Origin: an uncultured Chloroflexota bacterium
GTDB taxonomy: Bacteria > Chloroflexota > Anaerolineae > Aggregatilineales > Phototrophicaceae
Direction: 5' to 3'
NCBI GenBank assembly: GCA_937974245.1
Contig: CALJKV010000106.1
Span: 1-64,000, forward strand
DNA length: 64,000 nt
The position numbers and the translations under genes were made by a program. The notes beneath the pieces are model-generated. The model searched no databases. It saw only the letters and a program-made list of their open reading frames with translations, and had not been told where the DNA came from. Below, piece by piece: positions 18,220 to 27,564 of the stretch; position 1 is the stretch's first letter; the number at the start of each line of letters is the position of its first letter.

Positions 18220-19512
18220 CTATTGTGTGCCAGTGATTTCCAGAATATTGCGGATCGCGTCAGCCGATGGTTCGGATTGATGCAGTTTGTTAGGGTAGGC
18301 GGCTTTGATGTCAGCCAGGGTCCCGCTGTGATATTTGAGTACGACATCGGGGTCTTTCAGAATATGCCCGGTCAGAATGCCTACCACCGTTTCGTGTGGC
18401 TTGATGATTCCCTTTTCAACCAGTTTCTTCGTGCCAACCAGCGAGCAGGCTGAAGCCGGTTCGCAGCCGATACCCTGGCGATCAATCAGCGCCTTTGCAT
18501 CCAGAATCTCCTGGTCGCTGACCTGTTCCACCATGCCATCTGTTAAATTGATTGTGCGCACAGCTTTCATGTAGTTGACCGGATTGCCGATTTTGATAGC
18601 GGTTGCCAGTGTTTCAGCGTGCATTGGTTCGAATTCTTCAAACTCTTTAAGGAAACTCCGGTATAAAGGGTTTGCGCCCTCTGCCTGGATAATTGCAACT
18701 CGCGGTATCCGGTCAATCAGCTTGAGTTCATATAATTCGCTTAGCGCCTTCCCGAAGGCCGAGCTGTTACCCAGGTTGCCGCCGGGGACAACGATCCAGT
18801 CGGGCGTCTTCCATCGGAACTGTTGAATCATCTCGAAAATGATACTTTTTTGGCCTTCCAATCGGAAGGGATTTACCGAATTGAGGACGTAAATACCGAG
18901 TTTGTTCGCGACTTCCCGTACCAGTTCCAGATTGCGGTCAAAATCCGCCGAAACCTGAATTCCAGTTGCACCATAGGCCACTGACTGTGCCAACTTGCCC
19001 AGGGCAATCTGCTTGTCCTGGAAGAATACGACGCCTTCCAACCCGCCCAACGCCGCATAAGAAGCCAACGAAGCTGAGGTGTTCCCCGTTGAGGCACAGG
19101 CGACACGCTTCATGCCTAGTACCCGCGCCTGTGTTAGCCCACTGGTCATGCCCCGGTCTTTAAACGAACCGGTAGGATTTTCACCCTCATGTTTCAGAAA
19201 GAGAGTTTTCACCCCCACCCATTCTGCCAGGCGCGGAACGGGATAAAGGTTTGTATTTCCTTCGGGGCGACTTGCGATGGCGTGCGGCTCTACATCCGGG
19301 TAGATGAGTTCTTTATAACGCCAGACACCGCTGTTATAAGGATGTTCCAATGTACCCAGGCGCTGGTCAAAAAGTTCGCGGCTAACGGTGTGGCGCAGGT
19401 AGTCCATATCATGGACGACATCCAGCAGGCCGCCACAGGTTTCGCAGGTATACATCACCCGATCAATTGGGTATTGCCCCTTGCAATCTATACATTGTAA
19501 TATGCTCGTCAT
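18220..19512 (-). CDS. thrC: Threonine synthase
   Basis: A PLP enzyme that converts O-phosphohomoserine to threonine. The 430-residue protein opens with a zinc-ribbon-like pair CIDC and CETC, then has HEGENPTGSFKDRGMT with the Schiff-base Lys, ACASTGNTSASLASYAALGG, and VPGGNLGNSSAFGKAL that binds PLP phosphate. The conserved N-terminus starts at ATG 19512; the open frame beyond it reads into the divergent thrB gene. thrB lies 52 bases away on the other strand, so a shared control region for threonine synthesis is likely. Confidence 0.93.
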   Translation of the reverse strand: MTSILQCIDCKGQYPIDRVMYTCETCGGLLDVVHDMDYLRHTVSRELFDQRLGTLEHPYNSGVWRYKELIYPDVEPHAIASRPEGNTNLYPVPRLAEWVGVKTLFLKHEGENPTGSFKDRGMTSGLTQARVLGMKRVACASTGNTSASLASYAALGGLEGVVFFQDKQIALGKLAQSVAYGATGIQVSADFDRNLELVREVANKLGIYVLNSVNPFRLEGQKSIIFEMIQQFRWKTPDWIVVPGGNLGNSSAFGKALSELYELKLIDRIPRVAIIQAEGANPLYRSFLKEFEEFEPMHAETLATAIKIGNPVNYMKAVRTINLTDGMVEQVSDQEILDAKALIDRQGIGCEPASACSLVGTKKLVEKGIIKPHETVVGILTGHILKDPDVVLKYHSGTLADIKAAYPNKLHQSEPSADAIRNILEITGTQ

Positions 19513-19564
19513 GATAACCTCATAGCCGGTTGAGGAAAGCGCAAAGTTAAGGATAACACCGAAT

Positions 19565-20524
19565 ATGCCAAATGCCAGTGCTGAAGCCTTCGCGCCCGCT
19601 ACGGTTGCCAATCTAGGCGTTGGCTTTGATATTCTGGGCTTAGCACTGCGCGAGCCGGGTGATAGGGTACGAGTGGATCACCGGGATCAGTCGGGCGCTG
19701 TCATCGTTGCCATTGAGGGAGATGGCGGTAAACTGCCGCATGACCCCCAGAAAAATACGGCCTGTATTGCGGCTAACAGTGTTTTGAAGGCTCTGGGCGT
19801 CTCGTCCGGGGTTGGTATCACCCTCCATAAACATCTGCCCCTGGCAAGCGGTTTGGGCAGCAGCGCTGCCAGTGCAGTTGCCGCCGCAGTTGCCGTGAAT
19901 GCCCTCTTTGGTGAGCTGCTGACTCGGCCCGAACTACTACCGGCCTGTCTGGATGGTGAAGCTGCTGTCAGCGGCTATCATGCCGATAATGTTGGGCCCA
20001 GTTTGCTAGGTGGCATTACACTCATTACGGGCACGAACAGCGACCAGATTCGTAATCTCCCCGTTCCTGAAGGGGTTTACCTTGCATTGGTGACGCCTGA
20101 TGTGGCTGTGCCAACCGCTGAAGCGCGGGCGGTGCTGCCAAAAACGGTTAGCTTACATGATATGGTGGCACAAACGGGCGCAGTTGCCCGGCTTGTGGAT
20201 GCGATTTACAGGGCAGACGTGCGTGGACTGGCGGCAATTATGGAACAGGATTGCATCATTGAACCGGCACGGGCGCACTTAATGCCGAAGCTCATTGAAG
20301 TTCGTGAAGCCGCAAAACAAGCAGGTGCGTTGGGCCTAGTCATCAGTGGGGCAGGGCCTACTTTATGTGCGGTGTGCGATGACGAAAAAATTGCTGAATT
20401 GGTCGCCACTGCCATGAAAAATGTGTATGATAGGGTGGGTATTCAAAGTGCGGCTCGTCATACACGGATTGCTGTGGACGGCGCTAAGGTGCTGCGGTTG
20501 AATGACCAGCAGCTGGACCGGTAA
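19565..20524 (+). CDS. thrB: Homoserine kinase
   Basis: A 319-residue GHMP kinase that phosphorylates homoserine, giving the substrate of ThrC. APATVANLGVGFDILGLAL is the N-terminal substrate loop, LPLASGLGSSAASAVAAAVA is the ATP-binding GHMP motif (~95-115), and LVISGAGPTLCAVCDD the C-terminal motif. It stands divergent to thrC, separated by 52 bases, with AAGGAT 9 bases before ATG. No homoserine dehydrogenase is in the window. Confidence 0.95.
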   Translation: MPNASAEAFAPATVANLGVGFDILGLALREPGDRVRVDHRDQSGAVIVAIEGDGGKLPHDPQKNTACIAANSVLKALGVSSGVGITLHKHLPLASGLGSSAASAVAAAVAVNALFGELLTRPELLPACLDGEAAVSGYHADNVGPSLLGGITLITGTNSDQIRNLPVPEGVYLALVTPDVAVPTAEARAVLPKTVSLHDMVAQTGAVARLVDAIYRADVRGLAAIMEQDCIIEPARAHLMPKLIEVREAAKQAGALGLVISGAGPTLCAVCDDEKIAELVATAMKNVYDRVGIQSAARHTRIAVDGAKVLRLNDQQLDR

Positions 20525-20600
20525 GATGGGCTTTGCCGCCGCTCTAAATTAGTGTTGAACATTTCTTGATCTTGTTTGACTCATTCTAATTTCGCACTTA

Positions 20601-20629
20601 TTGACAGGTCGTTTTGCATTTTGTAAAAT
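20601..20629 (+). promoter_or_regulatory. Strong sigma-70-type promoter before the polyprenyl synthase gene
   Basis: TTGACA (20601-20606), a 17-base spacer and TAAAAT (20624-20629). The match to the housekeeping consensus is nearly perfect. Predicted start about 20636, giving a leader of about 55 bases. Confidence 0.7.
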
Positions 20630-20690
20630 AAATTTAGTTAGTTCTGAAAGTCACAAATGTAGCTTCCGAACATAATCGCGAAGGTGTAAT

Positions 20691-21617
20691 ATGATTCAAC
20701 AGGCAATGCAAGCGTTAGAAACCGTTATCCTCGATTCGGTTGCCAGTGATGTAAAAACGCTGCATGATGCAAGTCGCCATATATTGGAGGCCGGTGGAAA
20801 GCGGGTGCGCCCGCGCTTGATGCTGCTTAGCTACCTGGCCTGTGGCGGTACAGAAATTGAGCGGGTGCTACCAGCAGCGGCGGCGGTAGAACTGGTGCAT
20901 ACGGCCAGCGTCGTTCATGATGATATTAACGATCATGGTGTGATTCGGCGTGGACGACCTTCGGTGAATGCCTTGTGGGGGCGGACATTCGCTCTTCTGA
21001 CCGGAGATTTCTTGTTCACCAAAGTCTATGAACTGATGGCACCATACAAGGATTTGAATATTGTCCTTTCAGAAGCGACGGTGGCACTGGTTGAAGGGGA
21101 AACACTCCAGGCCAGCGCAGTGAAAGATAACAATTTCTCGCGCCAGGTATATTATGACATCATCGCCCGCAAAACAGCGGCGCTGTTTCGGTCGGCGGCA
21201 CATATGGGCGGGGAACTGGCCGGTGCTGATAAAACGACCGTCGAAGCCCTGCGCCTATACGGGTTCAATGTCGGCCTGGCGTTCCAGATTGTGGATGATG
21301 TCCTCGACTTGACTGCAGATACCGAGCAGTTAGGAAAGACATCGGGGATTGATATTCAGCAAGGGAGGGGTTACGCCGTAGCCTATGCTGTGAACGGTGA
21401 AGCTAAAGGAGGACAGGCAGCAGTTGCCGAACAGCCTTCCGACCCGATGGCGGCAATCAGAGAGAAGATGCTGGCAGGTGAGGCTGTTAAAGAAGGTTAT
21501 GCCCAGGCGAATATGCTGAAACAAGCGGCGGTTGCCAGCCTTGATGTACTGTCGGCTTCACCCCATAAAGACTTACTCATCGAATTAGCACGCCTGGTTG
21601 TCGATCGTGACCACTGA
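20691..21617 (+). CDS. Polyprenyl diphosphate synthase (IspA/IspB family)
   Basis: A 308-residue trans-prenyltransferase. The allylic diphosphate and Mg-binding motifs are VHDDINDHG (first DDxxD, near residue 84) and FQIVDDVLDLT (second, near residue 205); GGKRVRPRLMLLS binds isopentenyl diphosphate. Length fits a synthase for the side chain of quinones or for the undecaprenyl precursor chain. After the second motif the family GK-DxxxGKxTLP region is altered to GKTSGIDIQQGRGYAVAYAV, so product length is hard to guess. It has its own promoter and a terminator right behind it. Confidence 0.88.
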   Translation: MIQQAMQALETVILDSVASDVKTLHDASRHILEAGGKRVRPRLMLLSYLACGGTEIERVLPAAAAVELVHTASVVHDDINDHGVIRRGRPSVNALWGRTFALLTGDFLFTKVYELMAPYKDLNIVLSEATVALVEGETLQASAVKDNNFSRQVYYDIIARKTAALFRSAAHMGGELAGADKTTVEALRLYGFNVGLAFQIVDDVLDLTADTEQLGKTSGIDIQQGRGYAVAYAVNGEAKGGQAAVAEQPSDPMAAIREKMLAGEAVKEGYAQANMLKQAAVASLDVLSASPHKDLLIELARLVVDRDH

Positions 21618-21639
21618 TAAGAAGCAGTGTCAGACATTT

Positions 21640-21675
21640 AAAAGACAGCACATTTCGTCGCTGTCTTTTTGTTTG
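21640..21675 (+). terminator. Rho-independent terminator
   Basis: Stem AAAAGACAGC (21640-21649) with GCTGTCTTTT (21660-21669), ten-base loop, then TGTTT. It ends the prenyl synthase transcript; the A/T-flanked stem could also stop the converging minus-strand gene. Confidence 0.85.
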
Positions 21676-21677
21676 GG

Positions 21678-22895
21678 CTAAGATGGATGGCGTACTTTAG
21701 CATGTCTACGGCGCAGCAGCAGTCTGAGTCCCAGGCGCAGAGGATGATCCACTACGGTTGGTGCGTGTGGGTCAATGAGTGACGGCAAGGCAGAAATATC
21801 GGCAGTCTGCGTTTCGAGACGCACGGGCTGCATTTCCTGCGTCTCACTTGGTTTGGGCAGGCCGAAAAGTTCAAAGACACTGATTTCCCGCGTATCTATG
21901 CGCGGAATATCTTGTTCAGTTGTGCGATCACCCAGTGATTGAGTTGGAACGGCACTCGCATTGGTTCCTGGCAATGTATCCGTGATGGATGTCAGGCGCG
22001 GTGCTGCTTCCGATACTTCTGCTGTGGGCGCGTCAGGCGGAACACTGGGTGGTAGCGGTACAATGTCGCTTATCTCTGGTTTGGACGACACTGTGGGTGC
22101 TTCCAGCAGTTCTGCTAATTCCGTTACGGGCGGCGCAATAACAGCCTCTACTTCCTGTTGATCCTGCGGAGAAACCGGTTGTTCTGGCTGTTTTTCTGCA
22201 AGATCTCCAGATTCCGCCTCCAGGTTGGTAAGCGGGGCATCTTCTGGAGAGAGTTGGGGTGGGATGCCGTGCGGCTTGGTATCCTCTTCTTGAATGGATG
22301 GTTCGTCTATGAGCACTGGCGAAATCGGCACGCTCGGTTCGGCAGATGCCTGCTCTTGTATCATGGATGGGTGACGTGGCTTGTATTGAGAACGCGCCTC
22401 GTAATCCGGCGCATCGCGCATCAATGAACGTGCCTCAAACTCCTGGCTGCCGGATTCCACCTGGTTCATATAGCGCCAGAGGCTTTTCAGGCTGTCAATC
22501 ATGTCTCTCTCGAGGGCGCGGCGGTGGTTGAGGGCGTTTCGCAGGCCACCGATGACCCCTTTCACTTCATAATTGAACGTCCACCGAACGATAGTCCCCT
22601 CGGCAATTTCTTGAAGCCGGATGCGTCCCCGGCATTCGCGGTAAAGTCCGCCGTCCACGATCGTATATTCGTAGCCGACACCATCATACCAGGCGGTGGT
22701 TTCCACGATATACTCACGCTTACTCTGGCTGGTATAACGCCAGCGCATTCCGGCACCACTCTTACGTGAGGACAAAAACGAAATGCCTGTGCAATCCACT
22801 TGCCAGGCCGGGTTCTTGCTGATATCGCTAATCTGCTGCCAAACCGCAGCGGAGGAGCGATTATCAATCAAAATGCGGTGATCGAGAACATTCAT
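21678..22895 (-). CDS. SRPBCC (START-like) domain protein with long acidic/proline-rich tail
   Basis: A 405-residue protein. Residues 1-145 look like an SRPBCC/polyketide cyclase-type lipid-binding fold: it opens with ILIDNRSSAAVWQQISDISKNPAW and ends in a long helix LRNALNHRRALERDMIDSLKSLWRYM. Residues ~150-385 are rich in Pro, Glu, Ser and Thr and look disordered; the last ~20 residues are basic. SRPBCC proteins bind hydrophobic ligands, but no function can be given. It converges with the prenyl synthase and diverges from a cluster of small membrane proteins. Confidence 0.65.
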   Translation of the reverse strand: MNVLDHRILIDNRSSAAVWQQISDISKNPAWQVDCTGISFLSSRKSGAGMRWRYTSQSKREYIVETTAWYDGVGYEYTIVDGGLYRECRGRIRLQEIAEGTIVRWTFNYEVKGVIGGLRNALNHRRALERDMIDSLKSLWRYMNQVESGSQEFEARSLMRDAPDYEARSQYKPRHPSMIQEQASAEPSVPISPVLIDEPSIQEEDTKPHGIPPQLSPEDAPLTNLEAESGDLAEKQPEQPVSPQDQQEVEAVIAPPVTELAELLEAPTVSSKPEISDIVPLPPSVPPDAPTAEVSEAAPRLTSITDTLPGTNASAVPTQSLGDRTTEQDIPRIDTREISVFELFGLPKPSETQEMQPVRLETQTADISALPSLIDPHAPTVVDHPLRLGLRLLLRRRHAKVRHPS

Positions 22896-23025
22896 AAATT
22901 AGAACCAACCGCTTCCAGTTACCTGTTCAAACACCGGATTCGTGTTACACTATCAACTATTCGATTTTACCATGTGCAGGCAAGGTGGCAACTGTGAATG
23001 GTAACAACGATTCTGGGAGGAATCC

Positions 23026-23307
23026 GTGCCTGGTCCAACCGCAACCTTTGGCTTTATTTTGGCGACGTTATGCGGTGCTGCCTTTCACCTTATTGTAGGA
23101 GGGGATGCGCGAAGATTGGCCCTGTTTCTTCTAGCTGGTTGGGTTGGTTTCCTTCTCGGCCACGTTCTCGGAGGTGTCCTGGGGATTAGTATCCTGACAA
23201 TCGGGATGCTGCGGGTATTTCCGGCCTTGTTGGGGGCACTCGTCGCTCTCATTGTTGCCCAGTTCTTGACCCGAAAGCGAACCCGACCAGTCTCACGCTC
23301 ACGCTGA
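23026..23307 (+). CDS. Small membrane protein, three hydrophobic segments
   Basis: A 93-residue protein starting with GTG after a strong GGGAGG ribosome site. Three hydrophobic stretches (~5-25, 30-55, 58-80) are glycine-rich, and the C-terminus is basic. I do not recognise the family; similar short proteins occur in Chloroflexota next to DUF948-like and YtxH-like genes, as here. Its TGA shares a base with an ATG of the next frame, so the genes are co-translated. Confidence 0.65.
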   Translation: MPGPTATFGFILATLCGAAFHLIVGGDARRLALFLLAGWVGFLLGHVLGGVLGISILTIGMLRVFPALLGALVALIVAQFLTRKRTRPVSRSR

Positions 23308-23321
23308 TGAAGGACGTGTCT

Positions 23322-23822
23322 ATGCCAGATAAAACACTACAACCTGAAGTGCAGATAGCCGCCGAAAAAAAGCAGCCCGGCTTCTGGACTCTCCAACGGA
23401 TTGTTATTGCTGTTTCTGCTGTACTGGTCGGCATCCCGCTTCTTGTATTCATCATCGGGGTACTTTTGGCTACCGGCGCTGAACAGACTGCTTCTTGGGT
23501 TCAGGCGGTGCGCGACGTATTTATCATCACAATGGTGCTGGAAGTCATGCTGGTTGTGATTTCATTGGCTGTTCTTGTCATGCAAATCGCCCGCCTGGCG
23601 AACCTCATCAAGAACGAAACCCGGCCTGTTCTTGATGATGTCCAGGAGGCCGCCAGTGCCGCCAAAGGAACTGTGCGCTTCGTAGGTGACGCGGTGATAG
23701 AGCCGATTATCAAGATTGGTGCATTCTTGGCCGGGGTGCGTGTGTTAATCCGTGAGTTGGCTGGTATCCGCCGGGCAATTCGTCACACGCCGCAGGAGGA
23801 ACGGGAACATGCTGGAGAATGA
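23322..23822 (+). CDS. DUF948-like membrane protein
   Basis: A 166-residue protein with two strong transmembrane segments (about residues 24-50 and 66-92) and a C-terminal cytoplasmic helix region ending in basic and acidic residues. The second helix and the following VLDDVQEAASAAKGTVRFV pattern resemble DUF948/YtxG proteins. The ATG at 23322 has GAAGGA seven bases before it; an upstream ATG at 23307 overlaps the previous stop and is an alternative. It forms a small operon with its neighbours, probably envelope-associated, without known function. Confidence 0.65.
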   Translation: MPDKTLQPEVQIAAEKKQPGFWTLQRIVIAVSAVLVGIPLLVFIIGVLLATGAEQTASWVQAVRDVFIITMVLEVMLVVISLAVLVMQIARLANLIKNETRPVLDDVQEAASAAKGTVRFVGDAVIEPIIKIGAFLAGVRVLIRELAGIRRAIRHTPQEEREHAGE

Positions 23823-24075
23823 GAGGCTTCAGCCGGAAACGAACAGTGATGGGATGTTGATCTCGGGGTTTCTGCTCGGCCTCTTGACTGGGGGCATTGT
23901 GGCTTTGTTCCGGTTGCCACGCCCTGGTTTGCTGGCTGCGAAACGTCTGTCTACCGAGGGAATGCATACTCGTGAGTCTTTGACTGTCATATCCCCGGTT
24001 GATTCTGTTGCCGCCAGTATCGCGGAAGGCAAGGCTGCAGCCCGCCGGCGGCGCATAGAAATGGGGTTGGAATAA
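23809..24075 (+). CDS. YtxH-like small membrane protein
   Basis: An 88-residue protein with one transmembrane segment (ISGFLLGLLTGGIVALF, ~17-34) near the N-terminus followed by a charged tail ending in ARRRRIEMGLE. The arrangement recalls YtxH/gas-vesicle-like stress proteins that often sit beside DUF948 proteins. It overlaps the previous gene by 14 bases and has AGGAGG upstream of ATG. Function unknown. Confidence 0.65.
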   Translation: MLENERLQPETNSDGMLISGFLLGLLTGGIVALFRLPRPGLLAAKRLSTEGMHTRESLTVISPVDSVAASIAEGKAAARRRRIEMGLE

Positions 24076-24087
24076 TGAGTCCCTATC

Positions 24088-25815
24088 TCAGCAATTTTCG
24101 ATTGCCGTCAACACCTCTCCCAGGCTGTTAAGAACATCATCTGCGATGACACTGCGTGAATTGCCGTTCTGTCGCGCGGCTAGTTCCCCAGCCATGCCCT
24201 GAATATACCCCCCCAGCACCGCAGCATTTACCGGGGACATCCCCTGAGCCAGGAATCCGGTAATCGTACCGGCTAGCACATCACCTGTCCCGGCGGTTGC
24301 CAGTGCATCGGTTTTGAACGGTAGCACAAAGAGCCGCTTATCCGGCGCTGCGATCAGGGTATGCGCTCCCTTAAGGACAAGAATAACCTGCCATTCTATC
24401 GCTTTTTCCAGAGCAATTTTTGCGCGGTCAGCCTGCACCGTTTTGGTAGTTGTTCCGGCCAGTCGTGCCATTTCACCGGGGTGTGGTGTGATGATTGTGT
24501 GCGGCGGCAGGAGTTCCCACCAATGATTAATCTGAGCCAGCAAATTCAGGCCGTCAGCGTCAATTACCAGGGGCGGCAAAGATGCAACGGCCCCCTCATT
24601 TTGCTCAACTGTGGCATCCTCACGCATCGCCGCAAATCCCATTGAGTGCCGTTTGTGGGGATCCCTGATTCCGTCGGGCAGGGCGAGCAGTTTGAGCAGG
24701 AAATCGCGGGTTGTGCCTTCCTGTCCCCAGCCCGGCCCTAAGAGTAGGGCGCTGTATCCCGCCAATTCGCTGGCAATGACACTCACCGCGCTTGCCGCAA
24801 TCACGCCCATGTCGTGGGGCAGCAGCATCCATGTTGGTGCCAGAAGACGGCCTGCGAGGGCGCTGACAACTGACCCAACCGCGCCGACTGTCACCAGTCC
24901 TGCTCCGCTGCGGTACGCCGCCATTGAGCATAGTCCCGCTGCGCCAACATAATTCGTTGATCCGGCGACGACGAGAGTCTTGCCAAAAGTGCCTTTGTTT
25001 GAGTCTGGTGGACGTTCTGGCAGCAGAATCTGTGCCAGTGCGCAGTCTACCAGCACGGTTCCTGCCTGGTGTAGTTCGGGCAGGCTGTCTGGGATGCCAA
25101 TCGTGGCGACAGTCAACTGCCCGGTATAAGCCGCGCCGGGGAACGCCAGCAATCCCGGTTTGGCAGCGATAAATGTAATGGTGGAGTCGGCGGCGATTAT
25201 TTTTTCATCCACCTGACCCGTGTCACAATCCAACCCGCTGGGGCAGTCTACGGCAATAACATGCGGTTTCGACAGGCTCATATCGGATTCGGGAGTGTTT
25301 GGGGTTATGCGTTCTGTCGGAGTACGCTTTCGCCTTTGCAGTGCCTGCCGGATATGCTCCAGAACTTCCGCCGATTTTCCTCGAAGTGGTAGCCGAACGC
25401 CAATACCGAACACGGCATCTACAACGACATGCGCATTAGCAACCAGCGCAATTAATGCCTGAAAATCACTATCATCTTCTACATAGGTGACGGGTATTCC
25501 TGCTGCCTGCACCGCCCGGAAGTTCAGGTCTACAGCAGAGCGCTGTGCCAGCAGGTAAAACGCTACACGGTATTGGTCATGCATCTGTGTCAGCACCCGC
25601 CCGGCGACCAGCCCATCTCCGCCATTGTTGCCTGTACCAATCAGGAACAGAATGCGCTGCTCTCCCGTATGTTGGCGTCTGGATTCCAGGTAATCCGCGA
25701 TGTGATGGGCAGCAGCAGTGCCGGCATTCTCCATCATTGTGGAATAGCTCACTCCGGCAGCATCAGCTGCGGCTTCTATGCGGCGCATGTGTTCAACAGA
25801 TACGACCTTGAGCAT
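24088..25815 (-). CDS. nnr: Bifunctional NAD(P)H-hydrate epimerase / ADP-dependent dehydratase
   Basis: A 575-residue metabolite-repair enzyme that restores NADH and NADPH from their damaged hydrates. Residues ~1-230 are the YjeF_N epimerase (FLIGTGNNGGDGLVAGRVL, VVDAVFGIGVRLPLRG, VIAVDCPSGLDCDTG). Residues ~265-570 are the ribokinase-like dehydratase with VVAGSTNYVGAAGLCSMAAYRSGAGLV split over that region, TIITPHPGEMARL, and TAGTGDVLAGTITGFLAQG near the end. It converges with the membrane protein cluster; tRNA-His lies upstream. Confidence 0.93.
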   Translation of the reverse strand: MLKVVSVEHMRRIEAAADAAGVSYSTMMENAGTAAAHHIADYLESRRQHTGEQRILFLIGTGNNGGDGLVAGRVLTQMHDQYRVAFYLLAQRSAVDLNFRAVQAAGIPVTYVEDDSDFQALIALVANAHVVVDAVFGIGVRLPLRGKSAEVLEHIRQALQRRKRTPTERITPNTPESDMSLSKPHVIAVDCPSGLDCDTGQVDEKIIAADSTITFIAAKPGLLAFPGAAYTGQLTVATIGIPDSLPELHQAGTVLVDCALAQILLPERPPDSNKGTFGKTLVVAGSTNYVGAAGLCSMAAYRSGAGLVTVGAVGSVVSALAGRLLAPTWMLLPHDMGVIAASAVSVIASELAGYSALLLGPGWGQEGTTRDFLLKLLALPDGIRDPHKRHSMGFAAMREDATVEQNEGAVASLPPLVIDADGLNLLAQINHWWELLPPHTIITPHPGEMARLAGTTTKTVQADRAKIALEKAIEWQVILVLKGAHTLIAAPDKRLFVLPFKTDALATAGTGDVLAGTITGFLAQGMSPVNAAVLGGYIQGMAGELAARQNGNSRSVIADDVLNSLGEVLTAIENC

Positions 25816-25932
25816 GCAATCTCTCCGTTACTGTGCGGCCTTTTGGCGAAAAATCTACCCCATCGTCTATCATTTATAACCCCGGTGTGCCGGAATTGCC
25901 ACGAATCAAAAGCGCCCATGCCGGGCGCATAA

Positions 25933-26010
25933 TGGGGTGGCTGATGGGATTTGAACCCACGGCCTTCTGGGCCACAACCAGACACTCTAACCAGCTGAGC
26001 TACAGCCACC
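25933..26010 (-). tRNA. tRNA-His (GTG), CCA encoded
   Basis: Cloverleaf on the minus strand: acceptor GTGGCTG (after an extra 5' G at 26010) paired with CAGCCAC, anticodon stem TCTGG/CCAGA with loop TTGTGGC giving anticodon GTG, T arm GTGGG TTCAAAT CCCAT, discriminator C and an encoded CCA at 25935-25933. The extra 5' G opposite C73 is the hallmark of tRNA-His. Confidence 0.96.
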
Positions 26011-26021
26011 ATCTACCTCAG

Positions 26022-26027
26022 ATTATA
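26022..26027 (-). promoter_or_regulatory. -10 box of tRNA-His
   Basis: TATAAT on the minus strand, 11 bases before the mature 5' end. No convincing -35 box. Confidence 0.5.
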
Positions 26028-26037
26028 GCATGGCGGT

Positions 26038-26697
26038 TTAGCGAATGCCAGTCCCTTTTTTGTGTGCCAGGATTAAGGTTACACGGCTGCGATGGCAGGA
26101 TTCTTGCACTATACGAACAGCAAAACCGAAACCCTCAAAAAAGTCCGCGATCTCGAATGGCGCGTCTTCCCGCTGCCCGGTGACACGATATAACCATTCT
26201 AGTCCGCGAGCGGACAGACCGCCGCCAGTAAAGACTGCACCCGGCACAATGATAAACTGTCCGTCCGGTTGGAGTACCCGGTGAACTTCCTGCAAGACTT
26301 CTGGGGATGTGATAAACACAGTGGGGAATGTGCAGATCACCGCCTTATATATTTCGTTTGGAAAGGGGAGAGCCGCCGCATCGCCGCGCACCAGATTAGC
26401 TGGGAGGCCGGCGCGTTTCAGTTTGGCGCTGGCGATACGCCCCATATGGGGCGACAGGTCGAAGCCAATCGTCTTGTATCCTTTTTGCAGCATATCGACC
26501 TGCAAACTTCCAGTGCCATGTGCCAGTTCCAGTACTAACTCGCCGTCTGGGACGCCCAAACGGAGCAGGGCAGTACGCTGCCAACAGCGCCACGAACCCA
26601 ATGACACAACCCCGCTGACCCAATCATAGGTGAATGCCAGTTCGTTATATAGCAGGCGGAAACCAAACTGTACCACCCATCCCCACATATCAGCCAT
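26038..26697 (-). CDS. SAM-dependent methyltransferase (class I, UbiE/Methyltransf_11 type)
   Basis: A 219-residue Rossmann-fold methyltransferase. LVLELAHGTGSLQVDML is motif I that binds SAM (with His instead of the second Gly region's usual residue), TIGFDLSPHMGRIA contains the acidic residue contacting ribose, and ALPFPNEIYKAVICTFPTVF is motif II. Substrate is unknown. Its start overlaps the phosphodiesterase gene by 8 bases, so the two are translated together. Confidence 0.82.
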   Translation of the reverse strand: MADMWGWVVQFGFRLLYNELAFTYDWVSGVVSLGSWRCWQRTALLRLGVPDGELVLELAHGTGSLQVDMLQKGYKTIGFDLSPHMGRIASAKLKRAGLPANLVRGDAAALPFPNEIYKAVICTFPTVFITSPEVLQEVHRVLQPDGQFIIVPGAVFTGGGLSARGLEWLYRVTGQREDAPFEIADFFEGFGFAVRIVQESCHRSRVTLILAHKKGTGIR

Positions 26698-27448
26698 ACA
26701 GCGCCTTGCGGATTACCCCTGGATGATCAGAGATGAGGATGTCCACGCCCATCTCACGCAGTTTGCGGGCTTGCTCAACCTCATTTACTGTCCAGGTATT
26801 GACCCGGTAGCCCCTGGTCTTTGCCCACGTCATAAAATCAGTATCAATCATCGTGTAATGCGGGTGACGTGCTTCATGTTTAAGACCGAACATCAGTGGG
26901 TGCAACCAGCGTGGCGTATCCCGATCGTACAGGAATCCGATGGGGACATCTGGCATGATACGCCGGAAACGGCGCAGCACCAGGGGATCAAATGAAGAGA
27001 CGATTACACTGGATTGCAGGCCAAAATGTCGGATTTTGTCTGCCACAACCTGCTCGCAACCTGTGGTTTTCCGTGAATTCGACTTGATTTCCACATTGAT
27101 AGTGAGTTTTTCTCCTACCGCTGCGAATACTTCGTCCAGGGTAGGGATTCTCACATTGCGAAAGGCCTTGCCAAACCAGCTTCCGGCATCTAATTCTTTC
27201 AACTCAGCCAGGGCCATATCGGCGGCCCGCCCGTTTCCGTCCGTGGTCAAATCTACTGTGAAATCGTGGATAATGACCGGATATCCGTCTTGCGAGAGGT
27301 GTACATCCAGCTCAACGCCATCTGCACCTTGCTTGAGTGCCAATTCAAATGCGGGCAAAGTATTCATAGGTGCATCAGCCTTAGCGCCGCGATGCCCGAA
27401 TATGAGTGAACGATTCTCTTCGTAAAGCTGGGTCAGTGATTGTGCCAT
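26690..27448 (-). CDS. Glycerophosphodiester phosphodiesterase
   Basis: A 252-residue GDPD/UgpQ-type enzyme that splits deacylated phospholipids into glycerol 3-phosphate and an alcohol. HRGAKADAPMNTLPAF near residue 22 holds the first catalytic His and Arg/Glu set, VELDVHLSQDGYPVIIHD adds the metal-binding Glu/Asp and second His, and INVEIKSN the further Glu/Lys. No signal peptide, so it is cytoplasmic. ATG 27448 has AGAAAG three bases upstream; a TTG at 27460 is also in frame. Its product would feed the glpD reaction. Confidence 0.9.
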   Translation of the reverse strand: MAQSLTQLYEENRSLIFGHRGAKADAPMNTLPAFELALKQGADGVELDVHLSQDGYPVIIHDFTVDLTTDGNGRAADMALAELKELDAGSWFGKAFRNVRIPTLDEVFAAVGEKLTINVEIKSNSRKTTGCEQVVADKIRHFGLQSSVIVSSFDPLVLRRFRRIMPDVPIGFLYDRDTPRWLHPLMFGLKHEARHPHYTMIDTDFMTWAKTRGYRVNTWTVNEVEQARKLREMGVDILISDHPGVIRKALYG

Positions 27449-27564
27449 AATCTTTCTCAAATGATGTATGGATTAAACGAGCTGGTAGGTGATTTCCTGG
27501 CCCGATTCTAAGACATCGTCTTCACTGAAAACAAGGCCGTCTCGACACGGTGTAGCATCCAACC

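Noticed and set aside
27474..27564. About 30 sensible-looking codons (minus strand) after the Clp-N/kinase gene, ending GQEITYQLV
   Set aside because: The frame is closed by TGA shortly upstream, has no ATG and no ribosome site. It could be a frameshifted tail of the gene, but evidence is too thin.
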